Origin: Thalassospira lucentensis
GTDB taxonomy: Bacteria > Pseudomonadota > Alphaproteobacteria > Rhodospirillales > Thalassospiraceae
Assembly (NCBI RefSeq): GCF_001613805.1
Contig: NZ_LPVY01000021.1
Coordinates: forward strand, 310,001-374,000
Length of the DNA stretch: 64,000 nt
Reading direction: 5' to 3'
Every line of letters begins with the position of its first letter. Positions within the stretch are counted from its first letter, which is position 1. Of the stretch, positions 1-8,727 are shown one piece after another. The position numbers and the translations under genes were made by a program. Under the pieces are notes generated by a model. That model saw only the letters and a list, made by a program, of their open reading frames with translations, was not told the DNA's origin and searched no databases.

Positions 1-1
1 C

Positions 2-163
2 GTCATTCCAGCGTCTGGCCAGGACGATGCTCTTGCCATTCGATCGCTTCCCTTCGATCTTGATCCGATCGGCTTCACCATGTCTTGGCATCGCCGCAAT
101 GATGTCCATCCCGCACAACGCTGGCTGCGCGATTTTGTCGCGGGCCTGCCGCTTGATGGATAA
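2..163 (+). CDS. LysR-family transcriptional regulator, C-terminal fragment
   Basis: The first 162 bases hold an open frame with no start in the window, ending at a TAA (161-163). The translated tail contains SWHRRNDVHPAQRWLRDF, which fits the end of the effector-binding domain of LysR-type regulators, where a W-H-x(n)-P-A-x-x-W-L-R/D pattern is common. Only about 53 residues are visible, so the regulated pathway cannot be inferred. It reads toward greB, with about 78 nt between its stop and the greB start. Confidence 0.6.
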   Translation, partial: VIPASGQDDALAIRSLPFDLDPIGFTMSWHRRNDVHPAQRWLRDFVAGLPLDG

Positions 164-241
164 CAAGACGCCCGGCATCTGCTACACCGCCGACCCAAAT
201 CGCCTCTTTCCCGCGGCGCAGCGTTAAGCTAAAACCCGCTG

Positions 242-724
242 ATGGACAGACCGATTTACATGACCCCCGAAGGGCTCGCAGCCCTTCGCTCAGAACTTGA
301 TCACCTGTGGAAGAAGGAACGGCCCGAAACCGTTGCCGTGGTTTCATGGGCGGCAGGCAATGGTGACCGGTCGGAAAATGGTGACTACATCTATGGCAAG
401 AAACGCCTGCGCGAAATTGATCGCCGGGTGCGCTATCTTCGCAAACGGATCGAGGACGCGGTTGTTGTCGATCCGCACGAACAACCCGACCACAGCCGGG
501 TCTTCTTTGGTGCCACGGTCACCTATGTGAATGCGCGGGACGAAGAAGTCACCATCCGCATCGTTGGCGAGGACGAGGCCGAAAGCCTCAAAGGCAAAAT
601 AAGCTGGATTTCCCCCGTCGCGCGCGCCCTGATGAAAGCCGGTGTCGGTGATGTGGTGACGCTACGCACGCCAGCGGGCGAGGACGAGCTTGAAGTCCTC
701 GAAATCAGCTATCCGAAAAGCTAA
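242..724 (+). CDS. greB: Transcription elongation factor GreB
   Basis: A 160-residue protein of normal Gre length. It rescues backtracked RNA polymerase by stimulating cleavage of the nascent RNA 3' end through the secondary channel. The N-terminal coiled coil (about residues 1-75) carries the GreA/GreB acidic-tip region GDRSENGDYIYGKK. The rest is the FKBP-like C-terminal domain, with the Gre-typical stretch ending in EISYPKS. The GreB-type start (RPIYMTPEGL) separates it from GreA. No strong ribosome-binding site precedes the ATG at 242. An internal ATG at 260 is possible but would remove conserved residues. Confidence 0.93.
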   Translation: MDRPIYMTPEGLAALRSELDHLWKKERPETVAVVSWAAGNGDRSENGDYIYGKKRLREIDRRVRYLRKRIEDAVVVDPHEQPDHSRVFFGATVTYVNARDEEVTIRIVGEDEAESLKGKISWISPVARALMKAGVGDVVTLRTPAGEDELEVLEISYPKS

Positions 725-838
725 ACACGTTCGTAAATTGTCGCTGTATCAGCCACACGCGACCGTCACGCATTGCTTTTCCAACACGCCCAACAGCCAA
801 CATTCTCCAAATTGCACCAGCCACTAACGGAGCCCCAA

Positions 839-1546
839 ATGTCTAATGGATGGAATGAATCTGCTGATGCATGGATTGCGGATAACTCCGGCGATGGGGA
901 TTTCAGCCGCCAACATGTCCTCGACCGCCCAATGCTTGAGCGCATTAACAAACAAAAATTTGCCACTGCACTGGACATCGGCTGCGGTGAAGGACGTTTT
1001 TGTCGCATGCTTTCCAACCTAGGTATCGCCGCCACCGGCATTGATCCCACAGAACGCCTGATCGAACATGCCCGATCCTGTGACCCAAACGGCGCATACT
1101 ATGTTCACTATGCTGAAAAGCTCGATCTCCCCGATGGAGCATTCGATCTTGTAATCAGTTATCTTAGCATGATCGATATTACGGATATTGATGCTGCTGT
1201 TTCTGAAATGGTGCGTGTTTTACGTCCTGGTGGCACCTTACTCATTGCCAATCTGAACAGTTTCAGCACAGCCGCAACGCCGACAACTTGGGTAAAAGGT
1301 GACAATGGATCCGAACATTTCTGCCTTGATCGCTATATGGAAGAGCGTCCGGAATGGGTTCAATGGCGCGGCATTCGTATCAAAAACTGGCATAGACCCT
1401 TTAGCCGCTATATGAAAATTCTGTTATCTCACAATCTTGTACTGCGCCATTTTGACGAACCATTGCCCGGCTCTGAACATGGCGGTATGTACGAACGATA
1501 CTACCGGGCCCCTTATTTCCACATCATGGAATGGGAAAAGCCGTAA
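839..1546 (+). CDS. Class I SAM-dependent methyltransferase
   Basis: A 235-residue soluble methyltransferase of the Methyltransf_11/25 type. SAM-binding motif I is LDIGCGEGRF near residue 48; the acidic motif II region (GIDPTERLIEHA) and the post-I stretch LPDGAFDLVISYLSMIDI follow. The substrate is unknown. The longer frame opens at 773, but the ATG at 839 is preferred because a GGAG lies a few bases ahead and the family sequence begins there. It is convergent with the VOC gene, with 7 nt between the stops. Confidence 0.85.
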   Translation: MSNGWNESADAWIADNSGDGDFSRQHVLDRPMLERINKQKFATALDIGCGEGRFCRMLSNLGIAATGIDPTERLIEHARSCDPNGAYYVHYAEKLDLPDGAFDLVISYLSMIDITDIDAAVSEMVRVLRPGGTLLIANLNSFSTAATPTTWVKGDNGSEHFCLDRYMEERPEWVQWRGIRIKNWHRPFSRYMKILLSHNLVLRHFDEPLPGSEHGGMYERYYRAPYFHIMEWEKP

Positions 1547-1553
1547 CCGGATG

Positions 1554-1943
1554 TCATCCCCCGGTCAGGGCGATTTCATATCCGTCCGGATCACGGACAA
1601 AGAACTGATGCGTGCCGTCCTCAAGCTCCGTCACCGGCTCTGGCTTGAACCCGGCATCGTTTATCGTGTCAAACATGCCGTCGACATCATTGCATTCCAG
1701 ATACCAGACCAGCCCGGCAAAGGATGGTCGCATCCGGCGCTCTTCATGCGAAACACCGCCATGCGCGGCCAGCATCAAACGGATTCTGGTATCCCCGTCA
1801 CCTGCCTCCAGCATCGCCCAGACCGGTTGCTCATCCAGATCGGACAAGGTACGCGCCACCACCTCAAACCCCAGCAAACGGTAAAAATCGATGCTGCGGT
1901 TGATCTCGGCAACGTTTAAAAGCGGTGTGGCGGCTGTGATCAT
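1554..1943 (-). CDS. VOC-family (glyoxalase/bleomycin-resistance fold) protein
   Basis: A protein of about 129 residues with the vicinal oxygen chelate fold, built from two beta-alpha-beta-beta-beta units. Visible family signs are the opening LLNVAEINRSIDFYRLLGFEV and the closing HQFFVRDPDGYEIALT, where a metal-binding acidic residue is usual. Members include glyoxalases, dioxygenases and antibiotic-binding proteins; nothing here chooses between them. Two adjacent ATGs are possible (1946 and 1943). The second sits at better distance from AGGA and was used. Confidence 0.8.
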   Translation of the reverse strand: MITAATPLLNVAEINRSIDFYRLLGFEVVARTLSDLDEQPVWAMLEAGDGDTRIRLMLAAHGGVSHEERRMRPSFAGLVWYLECNDVDGMFDTINDAGFKPEPVTELEDGTHQFFVRDPDGYEIALTGG

Positions 1944-2031
1944 CATGATCCTGTTAAACGCAAAATCGAGGCACGATTATGCCCGCCTGCGTCAAATGCG
2001 TATAGCCCTGCCACGCGACCTGGTCTTATCC

Positions 2032-4536
2032 TTACATCCGGCTTTTGACCCGCCGGGTCGGTTCGGCCTGCAACGGATCGTCGGGCCAGTAATGTTTGGG
2101 ATAACGTCCCTTCATCTCGGCCTTGACCTGCGCATAGGAGCCTTTCCAGAACCCGACCAGATCAGACGTTACCTGAAGCGGCCTTTGTGCTGGCGACAGC
2201 AGATGCAACGTCACCGCCACCTTGCCCCCGGCGATTTTGGGGGTTCCGGTCACGCCAAACATTTCCTGCAACCGGACCGGAAGTGCCGGTGTTTCAGCAC
2301 TATAATCAATGCGGATGTGTGATCCGGTCGGCACGGTCCAGTGGGTCGGTGCCAGACGATCAAGCTCTTGGCGCCTGTTCCAGTCAATGCCCGATACCAA
2401 TGCCTCGGCCATATTGACCTGTTTAAGCTGGCTGCGTTTATTGATCCCGCCAAGATATGGCATCAGCCAATCCTCAAGCGATGCCAAAAGCGCATCATCG
2501 CTCATGTCGGGCCAGTTTTCCGGATCGACCCGATGCAGGAACGCGATCCGTTCGCGCAGTCCCTCGGCCGCCTTGTCCCAAGGCAAACAATGCAGGCCAA
2601 GACGACGAATGCCTTCGATCATCGCGGTCGCAATCGCATCCGATCCGGCCTCGTCACGGGTGGTCTTTTCATCAAGCACCAGCGCCCCGATCCGCCGTTG
2701 CCATCGTGCCTGCACTGCATCGCTTTGCACTTCCCAGAAGACCTCTGTTCCTTCGGAAATCTGATCGGCAAAATGGGTTTCAAGATTTGCGCGCGACAAA
2801 GGTGCGGCAAGGTAAATCCGTGCTTCGCGCGCCTGCCCGTCAAGCTCCGCCACCGCGATATAGGGTTCGTTCGCCAATGCATCGTCATTGGCCAGTATCC
2901 CGCCACGCCCGCCCGACAGGCGATACCGCGCATCCGTACCCTTGCGTCGTTCGCCAATCCGGTCGGGATAGGCAAATGCCAGAAGCAACCCGACCTGATC
3001 CGCATGATCTACAGGGCCGACCTCAATGTTGCCTGCGTCGGACGCCACTTCTTTCTTTGCGACCTCACCCAGTCGCCCTGCAAGCTGTCTTGCGGCTTCC
3101 GTGATCATTTTTGGGGCCTTGCGGGCCAGAATCGCCTCGACCCGAAGCCTTAAATCCACCCCACGCCCGCGCATGAAATCCCGATCCGACAAAAGTGCTG
3201 CCAGCGCACAGGCAACCTCGCCCAGTCCAAGGCGCGCGCCACGCAACATCATATGTGCCAACCGCGGATGCACTGGCAATCCGGCCATCGCAGTTCCCAT
3301 TGGCGTGATCCGGTTAGCATCGTCAATCGCCTCAAGCCGCCGTAACACATCACGTGCCTGTTCGATCTTTGCCCCGTCGGGCTGATCCAGCCACGGCAGG
3401 CTTGCCGGATCAGACACGCCCCAGCGGGCGAGCTCCAGCGTCAGTGGCGCCAGATCGGCATCGGCAATTTCCGGCGTGGTAAAAGGCGGACGGGCGCGAT
3501 GTTCGGCTTCTGCCCACAGGCGATAGCACACGCCTGGCTCCAATCGTCCGGCACGACCGCGACGTTGTTCGGCACTGGCCTGCGATGATTTGACCGTCAC
3601 CAGCCGCGTCATGCCCGATGCCGGGTCAAATCTTGGCAAACGCTGCAATCCGCAATCGACCACCACCCGAATGCCATCAATCGTTAATGACGTTTCGGCA
3701 ATCGCAGTCGCCAGCACCACCTTGCGCATGCCATCGGGTGCTGGCTCAATCGCAATATCCTGTGCCCTGGTTTCCATCGCGCCATAAAGCGGCGCAATGA
3801 TCACCGATGGATCAAGCCCGTCTTTCAACGCCGCCTCAACCCGCGTGATTTCCCCCTGCCCGGGCAGGAAGGCCAGGATCGACCCGCTTTCGTCGCGAAG
3901 TGCCAACCGGATCGCCGCCGTCATTTCCCGATCAATCCACGCATCGGGGCGGATCGGGATATATTTTGTTTCAACCGGAAAAGCGCGGCCTTCGCTGGTG
4001 ATCACCGGGCAACCGCCCATCAGGGCCGCAATCGGATCGCCATCAAGGGTTGCCGACATTACGACAATGCGCAAATCATCGCGAAGGGCGGCCTGCGTTT
4101 CCATCGCTAATGCCAATCCCAGATCGGCATCAAGCGACCGTTCGTGAAATTCATCAAAAATCACGCAGCCAATGCCTGACAGTTCCGGGTCATCCTGGAT
4201 CATGCGCACCAGAATACCCTCGGTCACGACCTCGATCCGGGTTCTGGCGGAAACCTTGCTGTCAAATCGCACGCGATAGCCGACTGTCTCGCCGACGCCC
4301 TCGCCCATCAACTGGGCCATCCGGCGCGCTGCCGCCCGCGCGGCAAGCCGCCGAGGTTCGAGCATCACGATCTTCTGATCATTCCGCCATGCACTTTCCA
4401 GCAACGCCAAGGGAACCTTGGTCGTTTTCCCAGCCCCCGGCGGGGCCTGCAAAACCGCATTGGTACCGGTTTCCAGCACGGCACAAAGGTCGGGCAGAAC
4501 AGCATCAATCGGAAGGACGGGAAAGGCTTTGGGCAT
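2032..4536 (-). CDS. hrpB: ATP-dependent helicase HrpB
   Basis: A DEAH-type superfamily 2 helicase of 834 residues from the chosen start, normal HrpB length. Visible motifs are Walker A (QAPPGAGKTT), the Walker B/DEAH-equivalent box (IFDEFHERSLDADL), motif III (VMSATLDG) and motif VI (QRRGRAGR). The C-terminal HrpB domain with the YPDRIG stretch follows. Its cellular role in bacteria is poorly defined. The longest frame starts at 4608, but the first 24 residues do not resemble the family, and the ATG at 4536 (MPKAFPVLPID) gives the usual HrpB N-terminus. It lies 74 nt downstream of the polysaccharide-locus gene at 4611-5942. Confidence 0.93.
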   Translation of the reverse strand: MPKAFPVLPIDAVLPDLCAVLETGTNAVLQAPPGAGKTTKVPLALLESAWRNDQKIVMLEPRRLAARAAARRMAQLMGEGVGETVGYRVRFDSKVSARTRIEVVTEGILVRMIQDDPELSGIGCVIFDEFHERSLDADLGLALAMETQAALRDDLRIVVMSATLDGDPIAALMGGCPVITSEGRAFPVETKYIPIRPDAWIDREMTAAIRLALRDESGSILAFLPGQGEITRVEAALKDGLDPSVIIAPLYGAMETRAQDIAIEPAPDGMRKVVLATAIAETSLTIDGIRVVVDCGLQRLPRFDPASGMTRLVTVKSSQASAEQRRGRAGRLEPGVCYRLWAEAEHRARPPFTTPEIADADLAPLTLELARWGVSDPASLPWLDQPDGAKIEQARDVLRRLEAIDDANRITPMGTAMAGLPVHPRLAHMMLRGARLGLGEVACALAALLSDRDFMRGRGVDLRLRVEAILARKAPKMITEAARQLAGRLGEVAKKEVASDAGNIEVGPVDHADQVGLLLAFAYPDRIGERRKGTDARYRLSGGRGGILANDDALANEPYIAVAELDGQAREARIYLAAPLSRANLETHFADQISEGTEVFWEVQSDAVQARWQRRIGALVLDEKTTRDEAGSDAIATAMIEGIRRLGLHCLPWDKAAEGLRERIAFLHRVDPENWPDMSDDALLASLEDWLMPYLGGINKRSQLKQVNMAEALVSGIDWNRRQELDRLAPTHWTVPTGSHIRIDYSAETPALPVRLQEMFGVTGTPKIAGGKVAVTLHLLSPAQRPLQVTSDLVGFWKGSYAQVKAEMKGRYPKHYWPDDPLQAEPTRRVKSRM

Positions 4537-4610
4537 GAACGGCTTTCTGATTTCTGGTTTGGGGCCGGTATCTGCCCCGGTTATTTCCCAAAATGCGCAA
4601 ACGGGCAAGG

Positions 4611-5942
4611 TTACGTGTCGCTGGCAATCGCCTCAATCCGCCCCGCCTTCAGGATAATTCCCCGCTCCCCGCCAATCCGTTGCAGGGTTTTAAGCCCCCG
4701 AGTCAGGCGATAAAGCGCTTCCATATCCCCGCTTACCCGCATTTTCTGCGCTTCAATCCGGGTCACTTTAAACAGTTCGCGAAATGCATCCTCGGAAAGC
4801 GCAAGAAGGGCTTCCTCCTTCTCCAGCCGGGCCGGATCCGGATGTTCGAAAACCAAGGGTTGGCCAGGGTTGAGTGCTTCTGTCATCGTGGTCTTTTCTA
4901 TCACAATCGACAATGCCCAGACCATCCATGCCTGCGTCCAGCGCATGTAATTACGCCGATCCACACCAAACCGCCAGCGCCCGGCATAAAAAACTCCGCG
5001 CTTGGCATCAAACAATGCATCACAGACCCAATCTGCAATTTTCTGTGCTGCTGTCAGTTCACCAAACCGGCAAAGTGTCGCTATGGCTTGTGCCACCGCA
5101 TGACAATCCACATAACCTTCCCGCCCGGCAAAGCTGCGCGGATGGCCATTCGCATCAAAGCATTCCGCGCGATAAAACGCATATCCGCGCATGATAGCGT
5201 CATCCAACCCGACCATCCCGGATGCGCGGAACCGATCAAGAAGATCAAGGATGTATCCGGTATGAAAGCCATCAACAAAACGATGATGCACCCGCGTGCC
5301 ATATTCCCAGGCCCCATCGGGCCGCTGTGAGGTCAAAACCCGCGCAACCGACTTCTGGCTCATCTCATTATCAGGATCAATCCGATGCAATGCCCACGCT
5401 GACCAAAGGCTGGCATTGTGGATTTCGGCATTCCCTTGGTCGACATAGGCAAAATATCCCTCTCGCCAAAGCCCACGCATAAACCCCGCCGCACGTTGCA
5501 TCACCGGATCGGTTGAGGACATACCCCGCTCCATTAGCGCATCAACCGCAAAGCTCGTGACAATCGCATTGGACGCACCGCGCGCCACATAAAAGGCGCG
5601 CGCCTGCCACGCAAACGGATATCCCCAACCACCATCCTCGTTTTGCATCTGGTAAAGCCTGCCCGCCACATTGCAAAGCCGCACGCCGTCGGCGGTACCC
5701 AGAAGCAACGCCAATGTTTTCGGGTTTTGCAATGCGGGAATCATCGCGATGTGGCGCAGTGCCCGTGGCCCACGCTTTATCGCCTGCAACCACACCAGCC
5801 GCGCCATACGAAACCGCCCCAAACCACTTACCCGGAACAATCGGCTTTCAAGCCCGTCAAACGGATCGGCCCCGGTAAAATCGGCGGCAACAATCGCAAC
5901 CATCACCCGATCGCGCACGGCGATCAGATCATCGATTTTCAA
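4611..5942 (-). CDS. Alpha/alpha-toroid protein of polysaccharide loci
   Basis: A 443-residue protein rich in helices, with the signature WGYPFAWQARAFY (about residues 106-118) followed by GASNAIVTSFAVDAL. Related proteins occur in polysaccharide clusters and are often mislabelled as delta-aminolevulinate dehydratase or prenyltransferase-like. The repeats suggest an alpha/alpha toroid, as in glycan epimerases and lyases, but the reaction is unknown. The start is TTG at 5942 with a strong GGGAGG six bases ahead. It overlaps the end of the upstream polymerase gene by 14 nt, so the two are probably translationally coupled. A second helical protein of unknown role is encoded at 16513-17991. Confidence 0.75.
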   Translation of the reverse strand: MKIDDLIAVRDRVMVAIVAADFTGADPFDGLESRLFRVSGLGRFRMARLVWLQAIKRGPRALRHIAMIPALQNPKTLALLLGTADGVRLCNVAGRLYQMQNEDGGWGYPFAWQARAFYVARGASNAIVTSFAVDALMERGMSSTDPVMQRAAGFMRGLWREGYFAYVDQGNAEIHNASLWSAWALHRIDPDNEMSQKSVARVLTSQRPDGAWEYGTRVHHRFVDGFHTGYILDLLDRFRASGMVGLDDAIMRGYAFYRAECFDANGHPRSFAGREGYVDCHAVAQAIATLCRFGELTAAQKIADWVCDALFDAKRGVFYAGRWRFGVDRRNYMRWTQAWMVWALSIVIEKTTMTEALNPGQPLVFEHPDPARLEKEEALLALSEDAFRELFKVTRIEAQKMRVSGDMEALYRLTRGLKTLQRIGGERGIILKAGRIEAIASDT

Positions 5943-6993
5943 CTATGCCCTCCCGCATCGCGATCCCGGCGGCCATCCCGCAACAGATCAGGTAATGCCC
6001 GTATGAAAGCGTATTATCCGTCACCATGGTTACAGCTACCGATGCCAGAATACAGACAGCCACCCGTGAACCCCGCACAAGCCATATCAGCATCCCCCAG
6101 CCCATCACCCAAAGAATTATACCGATCAATCCCGTCTCGAAAAGGATGCGGAAATGGTCGTTATGCAGCGCGCCAAAAGCCGCTGCAGATGGCAACCGCT
6201 GCAAAACTGCCTCTACACTTCCCGCGCCAAAACCAAGCCACTGCTGAACGGTGTCAGCCTGTAACCAATCATCCCAAAACATCTGCCAGAACGCCAATCT
6301 CCCGCTGCCATGGGTCATCAGGAGACGCGGCAGCCAGATAGCTGCCATCACCAAAGCGCCGAGCAAAACCGGTATCCCCAAAAGCCAGGTCATCGCATGC
6401 GAAAGCCGCACACGCCCAAGTAGAACAATCACAAGTGCCAGAACCGCAATCCGCGTCTGACTCAACAAGACGGCGATGCCGCTGATCGCACCGATGACAC
6501 CACGTGCAGGCCGCGCCATCACACAGGCCAGCACAAACAACCCCAGAAACAAAAACGGGTGATTAAGCCGCCATCCCTCGTGCGTTGCCTGAAAAACACT
6601 GGCAACCGGCAGATAAACCGCAAGTGCGGGTACAATGACGCGCAAACACTCCCGCCCGAGACAAATCCCGCAAACCAGCCCCAGCGGCAGAATCAAAATA
6701 TTGCCGATCAGCCGCAGCTTCTCGTCACTATCACCATTGCCAGCCCCGACAATTGCGATCAACCCACACAGCAAAAGGCAGGCGACCAATCCATCGCCCG
6801 TCAATCGGGCCCGGAAAACCAAAGGAAATACCCAAATACCCCAGAATCCGATCAAAACAAGCTTCGCCGCCATCCCACCAAACCCGGTCAGCCAAAGGGA
6901 TATCAGCATTGCGAAGGTACCCGGCAAGATGACGGATATAGAAACACCCTTTAATGGCGCGGCCCTGCCCGATTTCAGGTTTAGCTCGGCCAT
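5929..6993 (-). CDS. O-antigen ligase/Wzy-like polysaccharide polymerase (first copy)
   Basis: A 354-residue multi-pass inner-membrane protein with about ten hydrophobic segments and a larger periplasmic loop before the last third, including FGALHNDHFRILFETGLIG. That H-N-x-(F/L)-x-x-x-x-x-E-x-G pattern is typical of the Wzy_C/O-antigen ligase family. It would polymerise or transfer lipid-linked repeat units in the periplasm. The ATG at 6993 follows GGTGGAG at six bases, better than the longer frame from 7029. It is divergent from a second ligase-like gene starting at 7074; the two starts lie 80 nt apart. Confidence 0.78.
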   Translation of the reverse strand: MAELNLKSGRAAPLKGVSISVILPGTFAMLISLWLTGFGGMAAKLVLIGFWGIWVFPLVFRARLTGDGLVACLLLCGLIAIVGAGNGDSDEKLRLIGNILILPLGLVCGICLGRECLRVIVPALAVYLPVASVFQATHEGWRLNHPFLFLGLFVLACVMARPARGVIGAISGIAVLLSQTRIAVLALVIVLLGRVRLSHAMTWLLGIPVLLGALVMAAIWLPRLLMTHGSGRLAFWQMFWDDWLQADTVQQWLGFGAGSVEAVLQRLPSAAAFGALHNDHFRILFETGLIGIILWVMGWGMLIWLVRGSRVAVCILASVAVTMVTDNTLSYGHYLICCGMAAGIAMREGIVENR

Positions 6994-7073
6994 AAACATC
7001 TCCACCCGAAACTGGCCCCGCCACACCACAGGACAAACCCGAAAAACTCCGCTATCGTGATCAGCTTGAAATC

Positions 7074-8438
7074 ATGGATATTTTCGGAACGCTGATGCAG
7101 CGACTGGTGCCATTTTGCCTGACATCCCAGATCGTTCTGGCCCCGATCATGCTGGGCAGTGCACGACCTTGGGCGATAGCGGTTCTGACCATCCTGACCG
7201 GCATCGGGTTGCTGGCGGCGGGATGGTTCGGCCACGCGAAACTGACCCGCCCGATCAAACAGGTTGGCATTGCCGGGGCTCTCCTGTCTGTATGGCTGGC
7301 CGTGCAGGCCGCACCGATTTGGCCAACGCAGCCTGCCCCGTTCAACACATCGCACCTTGCCCTTTACCCAACCGCCTTCCTGCCAATGATCGGCAGTGTT
7401 TTGTGGCTGGTCGGTGTCTATGCGATGGCCGCCGGATGCGCGCAAATGCAAGGTAATCAATTCACCCGCATAATCGCATGGGCCGTGATAATTGCGGCAA
7501 TTCTGCAAGTCGCACTTGCCTGTCTTGCCGATATCTTCTCGTTTGAAAGCACCTATTGGTTTGCCAAGCAGGCCCATCTTGGTGACTGGACCGGAAGCTT
7601 TGCCAATCGCAACGCCTTTGGCGGCCTGATGACGATTGCGGCGATCTGCGCCCTTTACCTTTTCTGCGCCAACGTCACGGCCACAATCGGAAGCCGGATT
7701 GATCACGCGGCTGGCTGGATCGCACTTGTGCTGATTTTCACATCCGCCCTGTTCGCCAGCCATTCGCGAAGTGCGGTTCTCACACTGGCGATTGCCCTCA
7801 TCACCTTTGCAATCATGCTTCGCCCAAAAGCAGACCGCCTGCTGCCACGCATCACCTATCCCGTTCTTGTCGTAGCCTGCGTTACAACCGCCCTGATCGT
7901 CATCGCCATGCTCATTCCCGATCTTGGCAATCGCTTTGCCGAACTGGCCCGCCCCGATCTGATCCAGCGCGATGAGGCATGGCACACTGCCATCATCGCC
8001 ATATCCCATCGCCCATTTACCGGCTTTGGCCCGAACGCGATTGCGCTGGTGATGGATCATTTCGCAACCCTTGACCTTAACCGCAAAGCCGCATGGTTCA
8101 GCAGCCATAATTTATGGCTGGATGCCGCCCTCATCTTTGGCATTCCCGCAACGCTAGCGATGGCTGGTTTTATCCTGTATCGGCTGACACGCACTTTCCG
8201 AGCAGCCGAAAACCGTCTGGATCGAACGCTTATGATCAGCCTTGCGGCTCTGGTCGGTATCATGTCCAGCATCGGCTGGGTCGCGTCGATGCCTGCACTC
8301 ATTCTGCCCTTCCTGTCCCTTCTGGCCGTACTTGAAGCAAGGCCGAAATTACAAAGCCGCGCAGCATCACAATATCGTAACGATCCCCGGCAATCCGTGC
8401 GGCCCGATCCAGTTCTTCGCCAATCGCCTGCGGATTAA
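7074..8438 (+). CDS. O-antigen ligase/Wzy-like polysaccharide polymerase (second copy)
   Basis: A 454-residue inner-membrane protein with about twelve hydrophobic segments. The Wzy_C family pattern appears as FSSHNLWLDAALIFGIPA near residue 340, preceded by the loop RPFTGFGPNAIA. The role is polymerisation or ligation of polysaccharide units. The ribosome-binding site before 7074 is weak; the ATG at 7095 is an alternative. The last 47 codons (8299-8438) overlap, on the opposite strand, the end of the gene at 8299-8727, and the C-terminal residues there look atypical for a membrane protein. Confidence 0.78.
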   Translation: MDIFGTLMQRLVPFCLTSQIVLAPIMLGSARPWAIAVLTILTGIGLLAAGWFGHAKLTRPIKQVGIAGALLSVWLAVQAAPIWPTQPAPFNTSHLALYPTAFLPMIGSVLWLVGVYAMAAGCAQMQGNQFTRIIAWAVIIAAILQVALACLADIFSFESTYWFAKQAHLGDWTGSFANRNAFGGLMTIAAICALYLFCANVTATIGSRIDHAAGWIALVLIFTSALFASHSRSAVLTLAIALITFAIMLRPKADRLLPRITYPVLVVACVTTALIVIAMLIPDLGNRFAELARPDLIQRDEAWHTAIIAISHRPFTGFGPNAIALVMDHFATLDLNRKAAWFSSHNLWLDAALIFGIPATLAMAGFILYRLTRTFRAAENRLDRTLMISLAALVGIMSSIGWVASMPALILPFLSLLAVLEARPKLQSRAASQYRNDPRQSVRPDPVLRQSPAD

Positions 8439-8727
8439 AATCTTGTTGCTGCGCCCGTGCCAAAGCCCGAAGCGACATCAAAACCGGATCAAACGGCGCA
8501 TCCAAAAGCTCCGCACTCGTCAATATCTCTAAAGCCATCCAGTCGCCTGATTTAAAAGCCGCCGTTACCGCGTGCTGCTTTGCGTAATCGGCAAATCCAT
8601 CCCCATCACGCAAAGCGGCCTCGATATCCGGCACATTCCGCAATGCCGCCATCTCCGCCCCAAGGCGACCCAAACCGATCCCGATCAAAACCAGCCCGGC
8701 AAATATAGGGGTTCGGCGAAAACGCAT
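8299..8727 (-). CDS. Small membrane-anchored protein of the polysaccharide operon, unknown function
   Basis: A 142-residue protein with one N-terminal hydrophobic helix (about residues 8-22, signal or anchor) and a helical, acidic periplasmic part. I do not recognise a family. It is probably real because its ATG overlaps the stop of the upstream kinase gene (TGATG, one shared base), which places it in the 12199-to-8299 operon. Its 3' end runs antisense through the end of the 7074-8438 gene for 140 nt. A role in chain-length control or export is only suggested by position. Confidence 0.6.
   Translation of the reverse strand: MRFRRTPIFAGLVLIGIGLGRLGAEMAALRNVPDIEAALRDGDGFADYAKQHAVTAAFKSGDWMALEILTSAELLDAPFDPVLMSLRALARAQQQDFNPQAIGEELDRAARIAGDRYDIVMLRGFVISALLQVRPEGTGRAE

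Noticed and set aside
6981-8108. 375-codon open frame on the minus strand
   Set aside because: Antisense to the Wzy/ligase-like gene at 7074; low-complexity composition and no motifs.
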